A stretch of 64,000 nucleotides of DNA from Ceriagrion tenellum (lineage: Eukaryota > Arthropoda > Insecta > Odonata > Coenagrionidae): contig OY720632.1 of assembly GCA_963169105.1 (NCBI GenBank), forward strand, positions 59,677,136 through 59,741,135, given 5' to 3'. Made by a program: the position numbers and the translations under genes. This document shows, in pieces, positions 47,140 to 58,509 of the stretch (position 1 is its first letter; every line of letters starts with the position of its first letter). The notes beneath the pieces were generated by a model. The model searched no databases. It was not told where the DNA came from and saw nothing but the letters and a program-made list of their open reading frames with translations.

Positions 47140-48517
47140 CTACAATGACAGGGGACAAGAAAAATGCAAATTCTTAGAAAAAATAAGTTTCTCATGGAGC
47201 CCCAAGGAACATTTAGAGCTTCATTTTATCTATATTCTATGAGGCATATTACACACTACACCTAACCAGTAGAATGACAAATAAGGTATCTGCAATAACA
47301 AAGAAAACAATATTGTACAACAAATAAATGCTTGGAGACGGCTTGTTGGCGAGGCCAAAGACCTGCTTGGTTTTTTAATGGCCCTAAGAGTAAAAGTGAG
47401 ATTAACCCATATTCAGAAACATACAACTCTTTCAATTAAGCTTTGAAAAGACCAGGCTCAATTTTTGTGAAGTCATGATGCAATCTTGTTCAGTTGCTGG
47501 CAATCCTTGTCATGAAAAAAAAACGATTCTCGGCCCCAGTGCGTCATTTCCGTTTGAATATCTCCTAATTGTCAGCTTTCCGAATGCTGAAAAGGAAAAA
47601 TTGCTGTGTACGAACGGGAAATGAGAAGAAATACAATCAGCGGGAAATGTATCGGAGATTACTATCTCCTTCCCAAAAAGCAGGCAGCCCAGGTTTGTCA
47701 TGTGTATTTAATTTATTTATCTTTAAAAGACAGCGATGGTTCAATCGACTTTTAATTTCAATAAAAGTCTCAAGAGTTTGACGGACTCCGACAAATATTG
47801 GAAATTCCAGAGATATTTGCAGTCTTCCGTTTGGTTGCTCATTTCTTTGGTCCTTAATATTCCTATGCCATTTTATATAGCAATAAAAGTGTTCCTTGTG
47901 ATTGATACATAAAACAGTGTCCTTTTCATGCTAAACGAGAATATTTTTTGTTTTTATTTTTCTGACTATTCAGGGACATCTTGTACCTGCAGACATTGTC
48001 ATGTTAGCCCACTACTATGGCTGACAGAATTATTTCAATCTCTTTTGGCCAAAAAATATAATTTCTATCAAGGATTTTGCCATGGCAGTTTAAGTTGGAA
48101 AAATTATTGCACCTTAAATATATTAGCTGTTGATGAGGGTGTTGAAATTTGGCAATGAGCTGAAGAAATTGATGATAATTCCATTTGCTCGCACGTATAG
48201 TTTTGCGAGGTGGCAACATCATCTGCGGGGGAGTGATGAGAAGTTGGTTGAGATTCACTAATTATTAGTGGAGTGCAAAACCAATGTCTTAAATCTCGTC
48301 AAGCTCAAATATATCCGTTTTTTCACCTTCATTTTTATTTTTCAATGCTGTGGTTGACAAAGAAGGACAAAACGATTTAAACATAAATGATTAGTTTTGG
48401 TTCAAGATCAGTAGATGTTCTGCCACACTTAGGTTTTCACTGTCAGGGCTAGTTACTGGGACGATTCAGCTGACTGCATATCGTCTCCTCTTACCAGCAC
48501 TACGCTCCGAATGATGC
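47140..48517. other. Probable intron of the importin-like gene, nothing recognised
   Basis: This lies upstream (minus sense) of the HEAT exon. The preceding exon could not be found. Short frames on both strands at 47928-48258 are open but without motif. Confidence 0.4.
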
Positions 48518-49196
48518 ACTATAGTGCTCGCAGAGTTTCTGTGCACTGGAGAATTTCTCCAAGCTTAGCTGCCCATGGTAGATGAGCAGCCATTGGCTGC
48601 CGGCGTCCAATCCCGTAAACCGGTTCTTAGCTCAGTGCGCGCCGCGTACGAATACCGTAAGTGGCGACCCAAAAGAGTCTAGTCTTAGCTCACTTTAAAT
48701 TATCCTGCTGCGGGTGCCAGGCTTTCTTAACTGAATTGAATATGGTTCGATAAATTCTGGTGTCTTTCCCAGCGGTAAAAATATTGGTTGTTATGATAAT
48801 TAGTCGCAATTTTCGTATTTGTATTTTTAAAAATGTTGGTGAAGAGGATTTAAGTTTTTTTTATTTATCGCGTAACCACGGTGACCTGCGCCGATGGGGA
48901 TTAATTTTTTACCTCCCTGACATGACTATTGCAATCACTGCAAGTTTTGACTCGATATCTATAGTAGTTTCTCGTCCTGAGTATTTATATTCTAAAGGCC
49001 CTCGCGTCGGCGAGGCATAGCGTTCGTTTTCGCCGATTCTTTTGGGTCGCCACTTTCAGTATTCGTACGCGGCGCGCACTGAGCTAAGAACCGGTTTACG
49101 GGATTGGACGTCGGCAGCCAATCGCTGCTCATCTACCATGGGCAGCTAGGCTTGGAGGAACTCTCCAGAGCACAGAAACTCTGCGAGCACTATAGT
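48518..49196. mobile_element. 679-bp element with 162-bp terminal inverted repeats
   Basis: Arms 48518-48679 and 49035-49196 are inverted copies, about 90% or more identical, beginning ACTATAGTGCTCGCAGAG and ending with GGCGACCCAAAAGA. The arms are GC-richer than the interior (48680-49034), which has no coding capacity. Long TIRs with a short non-coding centre indicate a foldback-type or long-TIR MITE transposon. Flanking sequence does not show an obvious target duplication, and arm homology may extend slightly further out. Confidence 0.75.
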
Positions 49197-50677
49197 CCGT
49201 CCCTCCGGTCCGTAAAGTTGAAGCTTTTGATGCCTGGTGCTCTGCCTTGTCGCATTGATTGCCTCAGCTGCATGGTTATGTATTCTCCAGTGTCTCTCGC
49301 AAACGGGAAAGTTTCATTTACATAAAAATTTACATTTACAACCTATTTTTATGATTCATTCATGAATATTTGCGTAACTTTTTGATCAGTCTTTTGGGTT
49401 AAATTTTAACCCCAAAAAGAACTGAGTGAAAATTCCTAAATATCATTATACTTTAAAATTCTTGCGACTTTGGAATTGCAACTGCAGCCAGCTTCATTCT
49501 CCTGCGCTATAAACCATACTTTCGTTTGTACTCGACAGCTAGTTCTTTTGGTGTCATACCCACCTGGAGACAGATTTACCATATAGTTGTTTCTCATCGT
49601 TAACCTTGCGCAACCTTTTTTGTAATGGATCCAGCTATATATTATGATGCGTTATATGGAGGCAATTTCATTAATATTATTAATCGTGAAGAAGAACATT
49701 CAGAAAATAAAAAAATGACAATGTGAACACGTTTTCATAGAACACTTGAACACATTATTGCGAAAAATAATATAATAGACAAAAGGAGTCAACGGGGTAG
49801 TCTCCATATCTTTATATCACCTATTTGGTCATCTGCGCATACTATCCTCGCAATAGTTGCGGAATAGATAGTTGTTCTAGCCCGACGAGATTTAAGATAT
49901 TGGTTTTGTTCTAGCCTACCAAAACATCCATTACAATCGGTGGCGTGGTCGATGAGAGAAAGCTGTGCAACAGAAAGTTTCAACGGGTCATAATTATCCA
50001 CAATCCGCAGTTCACCATCGGCAGCCATCAATCCAAATATTGGTTTGCCATAGGTTACCACTCAATTCTCCTGTTAGCTTACTAAATCATTTCTTCACAA
50101 GTGCCCATTTGAACGTTCCTCATAATTTGTCTGTCGCATTGAAGATAAAGAAATATCGAGGACGGCTGATGTATTAATTACAGCCTTCTTCAACAATTCC
50201 TTCTATTCATTTCTACATCATTATTGTTATCAAGAGGATGTTTGGTCTCAGTACAATGTATATGTTCAGTAAGTTTGCCGTATCTCCTCCGTGTCGAAAT
50301 GAATAAGATTTTATCTTTAGCTCGTGGTATGAGTTATTCATCGGTGATTGCCTCCGTCCGTTTGATCTTTGTTCTCCCACTATATATCTACATTTCCACC
50401 GGTGCTATTTTTTGTGTTCTATCTGTTTTCGTCCAAGCTTGTCAGTCAGGTAGATGATGCTCCACCCGTAATTCTTTACATGGTAGTTCAAATTTCCACG
50501 CGTGAGTTGCTACCTTTGATAGGCCACTTCTTCCAGTAGAATCTTTTTTGCTATTTAGTAAAGTGAGTAGGTGAATGAAACAAAATACTGCAGAAACGAA
50601 TAAAAGAAATGAATGAATTTTTAATGCACGTCTAATCATGGCATTTGGAATTCAAACATGGCGGGTGAATTTTTTGA
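49197..50677. other. Intergenic or intronic, nothing firm
   Basis: A 90-codon minus frame (50061-49789) has coding-like composition (AADGELRIVDNYDPLKL is part of it), but an in-frame stop lies directly upstream, no ATG begins it, and no splice acceptor is convincing. Unassigned. Confidence 0.35.
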
Positions 50678-50701
50678 AGAAATTGCCATGAGAAAAATTC
50701 G

Positions 50702-50774
50702 GCCTGGACCGGGATTCGAACCACGGACTTTTGGTTTGCCGGACCAATAGCGCAGACCACTACGCTATCCAGGC
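50702..50774 (-). pseudogene. tRNA-like sequence (left copy, 73 nt)
   Basis: The acceptor stem GCCTGGA / TCCAGGC is perfectly paired (7 bp). A-box-like TAGCGTAGTGGTC and perfect B box GGTTCGAATCC are present. The D stem pairs 3 bp, and the anticodon stem TTGGT / ACCAA is perfect around the loop CCGGCAA. Against a functional tRNA: position 33 is C instead of the invariant U, and the T stem has two mismatches. A literal reading would give anticodon GGC. Best called a tRNA-derived pseudogene or SINE head. Confidence 0.65.
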
Positions 50775-50847
50775 TTACTAATCCCCATGGCAATTTTGGT
50801 CGATACAAGGCAACTAGATCTTAGGCCATTGCCATGGGGATTAGGAA

Positions 50848-50919
50848 GCCTGGATAGCGTAGTGGTCTGCACATTGGTCCGGCAAACCAAAGTTCCGTGG
50901 TTCGATTCCCGGTCCAGGC
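50848..50919 (+). pseudogene. tRNA-like sequence (right copy, 72 nt)
   Basis: An inverted copy of the left unit with a perfect 7-bp acceptor stem, the same A box, B box GGTTCGATTCC, and the same CCGGCAA anticodon loop lacking U33. It differs from the left copy at a few places, including the base after the D arm, so the duplication is not brand new. Confidence 0.65.
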
Positions 50920-50949
50920 CGAATTTTTCTCATAGCAATTTCTTCAATA

Positions 50950-51855
50950 GCATTTGGAGTTGAGTCTTTTGCTCACGATAGGGGTAGTTTGGTGTCATGC
51001 TCAGGGACTTACGGTAGCGTGCAAGACACTCACTGTGTAATATCGATCCCGATTGGGAAAGCTTCGATTCAGATGAGGAAATGCGAACTTATGTCTCCGC
51101 TATCTATCTGTCTATCACTATGTCTTATCAGGGCACGCATGAAGGTTTTTATTTAAAGACATAATGTTGTAGCGTTCTGTGCTCCAATGTATGATGAGGT
51201 AAAAATGTAAGATTATAGTTTATCGGTAAACATCAATATCACAATCGTTTTACACTGACGTTTAAAATGACTGTGATATTGGTGAAGTAATAATAGTATT
51301 TGAGGACGCGAATTTTTTGGGTTCGTGTCAGTAGTGATACCTCTGAAACAGACTTCGAGCCGCTAGTCGGCTTACGAGTGAATGAAGACCTGGTGACTTT
51401 TTTGTGGGAAAAGTAACGCTAGCTATTGGTACAGGAATCCGATTACGTTAAGACTTTACGTGGGCTTCTGAATAAATGTGAGTTAAATGAGCCAACAGGG
51501 GGAATATAATTGAAAATAAATGCATAAAACTCCGAGTAATTTTATTTTAATATGGGAGTGGAATGAATAATTTCATTGTAGTATTAAGTGAAACTTGTAA
51601 TGCCTGGTGAGATAATGTTAACAGAGGAATGTATTTTTATGATCTGGATTGATAGTTGTTATTTTGGTAGGACAGATTAAGATATTAAAAGTCTTGCCAC
51701 CGTTGGCATAAGTGTTGTCTGTGGATTGTGTAGCATTCCATAAATAAATTCTTATCCATGTGAAAAATATAACAAAGTACAAAAATTGTGGTTATGAAGG
51801 ATGCACTCCTTCTCATGTTAATTATGCAGGTGAATTCTGGATATGGAAGGCTCTA
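50950..51855. other. Intergenic or intronic, nothing recognised
   Basis: AT-rich, no supported feature. Confidence 0.4.
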
Positions 51856-51859
51856 TTTA

Positions 51860-52520
51860 TTAAAAATTTTTTGAGGGAATTAGGGTGGGAACCCCTATCC
51901 GATCGAAGGGAGAAATATAGCTAAAATATTTTACGAAAGTTTGATGTAGACTATTTTTTGCCAAACGTTCAAAATATTTTGCTATAGCCAAAGTATTATG
52001 GTAGGAACGATCACAGGAATAAGATTAAGGAAATAGATTGCAGAACCGATAGATTGAAGATGTCATTTTTTTCCAAGTAGAGTAAGGGACCATAATAGTT
52101 GTGATAGATCAGTTCTAGGATAATGAGTAGGTTAAATAGGTTTTCTCAGTAGTGCTCAGTATCTAAAAATGAATTGTAGATACTAGTTTTGCATGAAATA
52201 TCCGGCATGATATATTCCTGCATGTCTTAGTACCTTGTCGTGTTATTTATTTGTTGCATTAATAATACTAACCAGTAGTTATATCTTGAGTAGTATGCTG
52301 CATGGTAGCATGTTCCTCTACGTATCACTCTTCTGGTTTGTGGTTTGACTGCGTACCGTTGTCCTGACTGCTTTTGGCTTACGCCTGGCATTCCGGGGAA
52401 CGTACGCGGTTCTGATTTGAACTTGGATGAGTGCTGCATGCCTGGTGAGGAATCACCCCGTGCCACGCACCCTAGTGTTGGCTTGCACGGTATATCGTAG
52501 ATGTAGATGTAGATATAAAT
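51860..52520 (+). mobile_element. LINE 3' fragment (family C, copy 4), degenerate
   Basis: Homology starts around LRELGWEPLSDRR (51870) and continues, with stops and frameshifts, to the KIKEIDCRTDRLKMSFF-like region. It then runs through the 3' UTR to CACCCCGTGCCACGCACCCT and a tail of GTAGAT repeats at 52497-52516. Older than the 56081 copy, judging by the broken frame. Confidence 0.75.
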
Positions 52521-52945
52521 GTCATTTTCATATATTTTGACATAAGTACTATCATCAAAAGTTACTCGTCAAATGAGGAGAGGCTGAGATGGCAATGAAT
52601 GCCTCGCTCATCACAATCGCTTGAATAAGCAAGAAAGGAAAGTGCTTCCTTAGTTTAGATACATTTTTAGAATGGATTAAAGTCGTTAAATCGAACAGAT
52701 TTATAAAAAACGGAATGTTTAGTACGATGGGAGGCCGTACTCCAACCTTAATGGTTGATTGAGTTCTATGAAACTTTCTTGGAATTTCTTTTTAATTCTC
52801 CATTAAATCATATTTGTGGTATAATTTCGATTATGAATGGAGAAAAGGGTGGGAGGATGTTCACCCATCCGTGCTTCACGCTTGCGAAGCGCACGTTCAT
52901 GATGTTAGTATCCAATCACCAGTCACCATAGACTTGAGTATCTAA
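52521..52945. other. No recognised feature
   Basis: AT-rich spacer. Confidence 0.35.
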
Positions 52946-53510
52946 TTAAGGTAGTTTGAGCGAAATATCATTTTTCTTAGAAATTAATGAATTTGGTCTC
53001 ATTTCAAAGAAAAGTACCTCACCCTTCTAATGACACCAAAAATGTAACCCCTTACCACATTACTTTCGGAGATATTTGCCAAAAAAATACCAGCCCTTTT
53101 ACCTAGAAAATGGTACGTGTATGCACTCCAGAGAGACATTATTTACAAAATGAGGTATTTCTAACACTTAGATGTCGTAAAAAAAATAACGGGATGTAGT
53201 TTGTATGTTTTTCAACTATATTTGAAAATAATCATATTGTCACCACAGTAAATGCTTTGGAATAACAATAAAACTCCCGTTTTGATGGAGTTTGAACCGT
53301 ACCGCGTGACAAAAAAAATGAGTCAAGTTAAAGCCCTTTTTAGATATTTTCACTTGATTACTTATAATTTCTGTCGTGTAAAACTGTATTATTGCACCAT
53401 TAATAATACAATACATAATTCGTGTGTCTCACACCTGGTGAAATTAAAAAGTATATTTCGAATATGGTTTTTATTATGATTAGGGAACTATCTCGGTCGC
53501 ACTACCTTAA
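52946..53510 (+). mobile_element. Non-autonomous DNA transposon (MITE), copy 2, 565 bp
   Basis: Better preserved than copy 1. The left end TTAAGGTAGTTTGAGCGA and right end TCGCACTACCTTAA are inverted repeats of about 22 bp with four or so mismatches. The interior is homologous end to end with 37606-38164 in opposite orientation. The same peptide frame is open in both (YNFC..KLYYCTINN), but at 75-90 codons it is too short for a transposase and has no known motif. Confidence 0.75.
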
Positions 53511-54709
53511 ATGAGACCACAATTATTTCAATTGTGTTTTGGTCGCACAGCTATAGTAATGACTCTGCAAATGTCATACCGTCGTTCCTTTCCTGGGGGT
53601 TATTCGGTATGGTCTCGGATTTCCCGAGCCTCGAGAGTGACGAAGTTTTGACGTCACAGCCACTAAAATTTCAAATGGAGACATTCATATGTTGATGATT
53701 GCCGAGGGCTTCGACGTCACATCCGCGGACTTCCCGAGGTACGACCGCGTCTAGATCTTACTGAGCAAGACCCCTGGTGCCGCATTGTCGGGGTGAATTT
53801 TAATTGTGTGTCCTCGATTCATATGTCAAAGATATTTCATGCAGTGAGTGATAGTTTTTCACCGTATTTTTGTTGCTGTACCTTCTTACAGTGGGCGATA
53901 GTCCTCAATTTAAATAGTGTTTAAAGGTGCTCGCAATGGAAATAGCTATATATATTTTTTATAAAATTTCAATCGATGATGAGGATTATGTATTACTCAG
54001 GTTAAACGATATTGTGAAGATTTTGACGATACGCTTTTCTTTATTTTGACGTTAGTATGATGCGGAGATGATCAATATATTTGAGGCACATATTGAAATT
54101 AAGTCTATTCCTTTCAATGTGAAAAAAAATGTTAAATAAAAATATGTTAAAAATGTAGAAAAAAGAGTAAAAATGAAATTGCGTACTTAGATCGCCGATT
54201 CCTCCTTATGTCAGCTATATCCTTCGGAGACTCGAGCTTGAATACAAAGTACAAAATTTTGGGCGACGTAGAGTAGTAGTTTCTTTATAAATGCTCAACA
54301 AAGTTACTTATTTCCTACACTGATTTCCGGCTTGTAATTTGGATTTCATTGCCAGCTGAAAGTTTAACGAGAAACAAAGTATTCAATTGATTCTACCGTC
54401 GGCGACACAGAATACAAGTGATGCCAGGTGAGGCAACTTGATATCGCGAGCATCTGAAACCCTATGCTTCTAGAAATCCAATACCGATTCATTTTATGCT
54501 CCCAATGAAGGTACTTTATCACAATTCAAATTAAGGTACACCATAATTCTGAGAAAATACCTGTTTCTGCTGCATTTACCTAAATGTTCAATATTAGACT
54601 TCATGAAATAGCAAAAAAATAACGTTGTCATTGAGTTATCTCACGATTAGGTTTAGAAAATAATTATTCATTTATTTAATCAATAAATAGAATGAAACAT
54701 AGCAATAAG
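53511..54709. other. Intergenic or intronic, nothing recognised
   Basis: AT-rich with a CpG-containing patch at 53620-53770 where GACGTCAC occurs twice (CRE-like palindromes at about 53650 and 53720). No coding signal. Confidence 0.4.
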
Positions 54710-55127
54710 TTAAAAATTCAAGTTTTAGTGCCACAAATGCCCAGACGAATCTTTAGATACGTCAAAACTTTACTGATCAGTTTTGGCATGAGGTTGAAAG
54801 AAAATTGAATCTGTTTACAAAAATAATATTCCTTATACATTTAAAATATAACAGGAAAAAACTGGATTCAGATAGCTCAATGCTTAATAAGAAAATTAAA
54901 TTTTCACATGACCATAGCGTGGCGATTTCTGAGTAATTCATGACCAGCTATGAGTGAGCACAACAATTGCAAATATGGGCTAAAATAATCGAAATCACTA
55001 GTATATCATTTAAAGGCTTTCTTTGTCATATTTGGTAAAGAAATTGCATAAACAACAAACTAAAGAGTATTTATGAATTTTTGAAGTATGACGTATCTAG
55101 AGATACGTCTGGGCATTAATGGGTTAA
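54710..55127. mobile_element. Putative piggyBac-like MITE (418 bp)
   Basis: A 27-bp inverted repeat (54737-54763 and 55090-55116; ATGCCCAGACG...TAGATACGTC, 25 of 27 matching) lies near each end. The right end reads CCCATTAATGCCC outward to TTAA (55124-55127), a piggyBac-type terminus. On the left, TTAA is at 54710-54713 but the terminal bases between it and the repeat have diverged or acquired about 21 bases. Non-autonomous. Confidence 0.55.
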
Positions 55128-55815
55128 CCCAGAATTAAATTTAAATGGTTAAACTACCAGAATACAATGCGGACAAGCAAGAATCAGTTGAAAGGTCCAA
55201 CACGGGCTCCTCATATTATGTACTTCAAGCGTTTGCATACTCAATAAGATTTTCGATGGAAAAGTTTGAACTTCATTTCGGCAATTAAAGGAGTAAACGG
55301 AAATATTAGAATTCGGTATGCGGAAGGTTTGTCTTGCGCTCTTTGGCTGTCAGCACTCCATAGCATGCAAAGAGAAGACGTTGAAAGGGGGGAAAGAATA
55401 AGGTGTGGGGTTGCGAAGGAATCTGGAACGTGTATGCGCGTCTAGAGTGAGTCATTGGCAAGAAATATCAACCATTGGCTCCAAGCCTTCTTCCTGCTTT
55501 CACACTCCCCTGACACCTTCCCCCTGCCCACAAGGGAGTGTAATCGCTTCAACTAGCCACTCCTTGTCATGCAATGTGTATAGAAGAGGTGCATCGAAAG
55601 GCCACAGCGGGCAGAAAAGTTTACCTCCATCATGCGAACAATTTTTAGGAGTATATTTCCGGATTACCTCCGTATTTCTTATTTTTTCTGCGTGCGACGT
55701 TGAAATTTATAGTTCCAAAGGAGCTGTTTTTTTGTGCAGAAATGGTGGAAGAAAGCGAACCCTACACTCCTTTTCCAATTTATTTCAAATGACGAATGGA
55801 CCGATCAATTCAACA
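55128..55815. other. No recognised feature; 137-codon plus frame
   Basis: A plus frame at 55405-55818 is open for 137 codons in non-repetitive sequence. I recognise no domain, and it runs into the tail of an antisense LINE, so it is probably chance. Confidence 0.35.
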
Positions 55816-57210
55816 TAATCTACATCTACATACACCTCTGCGAGCCGCCGCATGGGCATGTGGCAGGGGTTGTAAGGTCAGCAGCCGTGTAAAGATGTAA
55901 GGTTTTGGGAGGTGAAACGGTGACCGGTATTATGGGAGTGCATTTAGTAGAGATCAGTTTTTATTGTGGTCGCTTATTGTGCGCGGAAAGAACGAGTTAT
56001 TGTACCTACATGTTCGGAAGTGTATCTCTCTTATTTTTTCGCTTCTGTCAGACCTAGAGATGTAGTGAGGCATCATGATAAAAGAAGGAAGGTATGATAA
56101 AAGAATTAGAGCGCGTGCAAAGGAGATCCGCTAGGTTTGTTAAAGGCCGTTATGATAATTGTATAAGTTTAATAGAAGAACTAGGATGGGAATTACTATC
56201 AAAACGCAGGTTAAAATTTAGGTTAAACCTTTTAAGTAAATTCGAAACCGATTTGTTCACAGATGACGTTAGATATATATTGAGAACCCCTGCGTATTAT
56301 GCTAGGTTTGATCATATTTACAAGATTAGAGAGATAGATTGTCGTACCGATAGATTTAAAATGTCATTTTTCCCGCGTACTATAAGAGAGAACAATAGGC
56401 AGCGTAGTAAAGGGATAGGTAGGTGAAATATAGTTAGAGTAGTCTGTAGTGCATGATGCATGTAATAACAACCATTAATCCCTTTCTTATTATGTAGATA
56501 CTAACCATGTGACCCTATTATCTAGCATGCCTTCATTAAATATCCTAGTTGCATGTCATTAGTGCATGTCTGGTGATCTTCACCCCCTGCCACACACCCT
56601 CGTGGTGACTCGCAGGGTATTACGTAGATGTAGATGATAATATTCTCTGTGTCGCTCTGAAATACACCAGTTCTGAATTTCTCAAGCAACCTAAGGCTGC
56701 CGTGTAGCCTCCAAGTCCTTAGGGGCTCACACCTTAATCCCTCTGAAATTTCTGAGACACTATACGTACGCTCGTAGCAGTTTTTAACGAAGCGCACTGC
56801 TTAATTTTTTATTAATTTTTTGTTAAATATTTATGACCAAGGTCCCAAATGATCGTGGCGTATTTGGGGTGTGACCTAATCAGAGCGAAGTAGCATCTCT
56901 CTTTGATTTTTTCATCTGAGGACCTTCCAATTATACGCTTAACAAAACCTAGTTTCTTTACTGCTGTGCCGCATATGTTTTGTATGTGTGTTCCCCGCGA
57001 TATGTCAGAAGTTAATGTAATTCCAAGATATTTTACTGTATACGAAGATTTTATGTTTACTCCACCCTCAGTATAGGTATGGATGGCATTTGCGTAATGA
57101 CTTTCGCTGGAAGTGAACTGTGGTGCATTTACTGATATTTAATTCTAACCCCCACTCCTGGCACCACGAATGCACGTTGTTAAGGTCCGATGATAGAACT
57201 TGACGCCATT
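55816..57210 (-). mobile_element. Antisense LINE (family A) with reverse transcriptase remnant, split by an insertion
   Basis: Minus-strand element whose 3' GTAGATGTAGAT tail is at 55816-55830 and whose 5'-truncated end is near 57210. It is interrupted at 56081-56639. The 5' part encodes end-of-palm reverse transcriptase sequence: VHSWCQEWGLELNISKC, KYLGITLTSDIS, and KKLGFVKRII...ALIRSHPKYA. Then comes the RFVKNCYERTYSVSE tail shared with 17225-17722. Frameshifts and stops make it inactive. The YLGITL motif is typical of CR1/Jockey-type elements. Confidence 0.8.
56081..56639 (+). mobile_element. LINE 3' fragment (family C, copy 5), nested in the antisense LINE
   Basis: Intact ORF end (56094-56426): ELERVQRRSARFVKGRYD, LIEELGWELLSKRR, LLSKFETDLF, and a basic C-terminus. 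It is followed by the 3' UTR, CACCCCCTGCCACACACCCT and a GTAGATGTAG tail. It sits inside the family A element, and ATGATAA occurs at both junctions (56075-56081 and 56634-56640), a 6-7 bp target-site duplication. It has the least damaged frame of the family C copies here, so it is probably the youngest. Confidence 0.85.
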
Positions 57211-58509
57211 TTATCCGGGAGGATGTATTGACTTGCGCATTTTAAGGATCCTTTGGTGCCATTGAAGTGCGTCAAAACGGAGCATCATGCTCACTGGATA
57301 TATATGTTACAAATCGACTGGGACCGTCGACCGTAGTCATCCAAGGCTTTCTTTCCATTTTAAGCTTCTGTCTTGTTGCTCAAGTTTTTTTTTACATGGC
57401 GCACATTAATCAAAGTGCCGAAGGTAGCAAATTCGAATCCTGATAGCTAATGATAGGTGGGGTGTATAATCATCTCTAGGTTTTCTCGATTCATCAGCCA
57501 GGGTTTTTTTATAGTCACGGAAGCCGTAGATATGATAGGTAGGAGAGAGGTATGGGAAGATTTGAATCACAAATGAAAAATTACTCGCTAAGATCGCGAG
57601 AAACCTTCAAGAAGACAGGGCAGCCATCGCTAGCATGATTCAGAGATATATTCTTCGTGTATATCTCTGCCACATTCTCAGTCCATATCATGACCTTATC
57701 GGAGTCTAAGAAGTACAGATGTAAGATCTGGTGCCCTTTAAAGCACCGCCATTTTGTATTATCTCTGACGCAAGTTGGACTGCATTTGATGCTTTAAGCT
57801 CGCCGTTAATTTGGAGTGATCACCCATCCCGGCGTCTTTTAATGGTGACATAAAGGACTGGGATGAAATTATTTGGGGATATAAGCAAAACAAGGAGTTT
57901 CAAAACTCTCGGTTCACCCTTATTTTCCTCTGGGTCAATGTGAGAGACGGAACGTGAAGATTTCATGTAACTTATTGAAGTGAAGAAATTACTCGAAAGT
58001 TAAAAGGTGAAGTTATTTTTTGTAAAGAGATAGAATAAATTAAATGTTGTGGATCAATTCACGATAAGGGTAATATTCTTGTCTCAAACATTGAGTTTTA
58101 TTAACCATCCCCTTCAAGTGTCCTTTCGGAAGCTTATTAAATTTACTTATTTATTCTTATATTCACAGACGGAGTACGTACGATATATAATGGTACACGA
58201 TTCGTTGAGGATTAATCTTATAAAACTTACTACTTGGTTTTTAGCCTCAAAAAACGAGACCACGGACACAACCTCCTTTGCAGTTGACGAATTGGCTATG
58301 AAATAATTATTGAGCCGTAGATAGGTAGATCAGTGATGAATTAGGGTCGCGATTGTCTTTCTGGAGTCCGCTTTCCACCGAAATTTCGGGATCGAAAAAG
58401 GCATCGATATGAATCAAAGTAAAGTTTATTGAAGCCTTTTGTTTGAGAGGATAAAGAGCCGCTTTAAAGCTGTTGGGGAGAAGGAAATTTAAAGGGAGTA
58501 CACATTGCT
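57211..58509. other. Intergenic or intronic; possible decayed SINE near 57395-57450
   Basis: ATGGCGCACATTAATC at about 57396 and TTCGAATCC at about 57431 could be a degraded A/B-box pair. The rest shows nothing recognisable. Confidence 0.3.

Larger units (their letters stand above)
50678..50947. repeat. Head-to-head inverted pair of tRNA-like sequences
   Basis: Two arms of about 118 bp (50678-50800 and 50829-50947) are inverted copies, more than 90% identical, around a spacer near 50801-50828. Each arm consists of a tRNA-like unit plus matching flanks (CCCCATGGCAAT side and GAATTTTTCTCAT side). The inclusion of flanks shows that the duplicated unit is larger than a tRNA. A SINE inversion or tRNA-derived foldback element would explain it. 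Confidence 0.8.

Noticed and set aside
50702..50919. Two functional tRNA genes
   Set aside because: Missing U33, mismatched T stem, and duplication together with non-tRNA flanks indicate tRNA-derived repeats.
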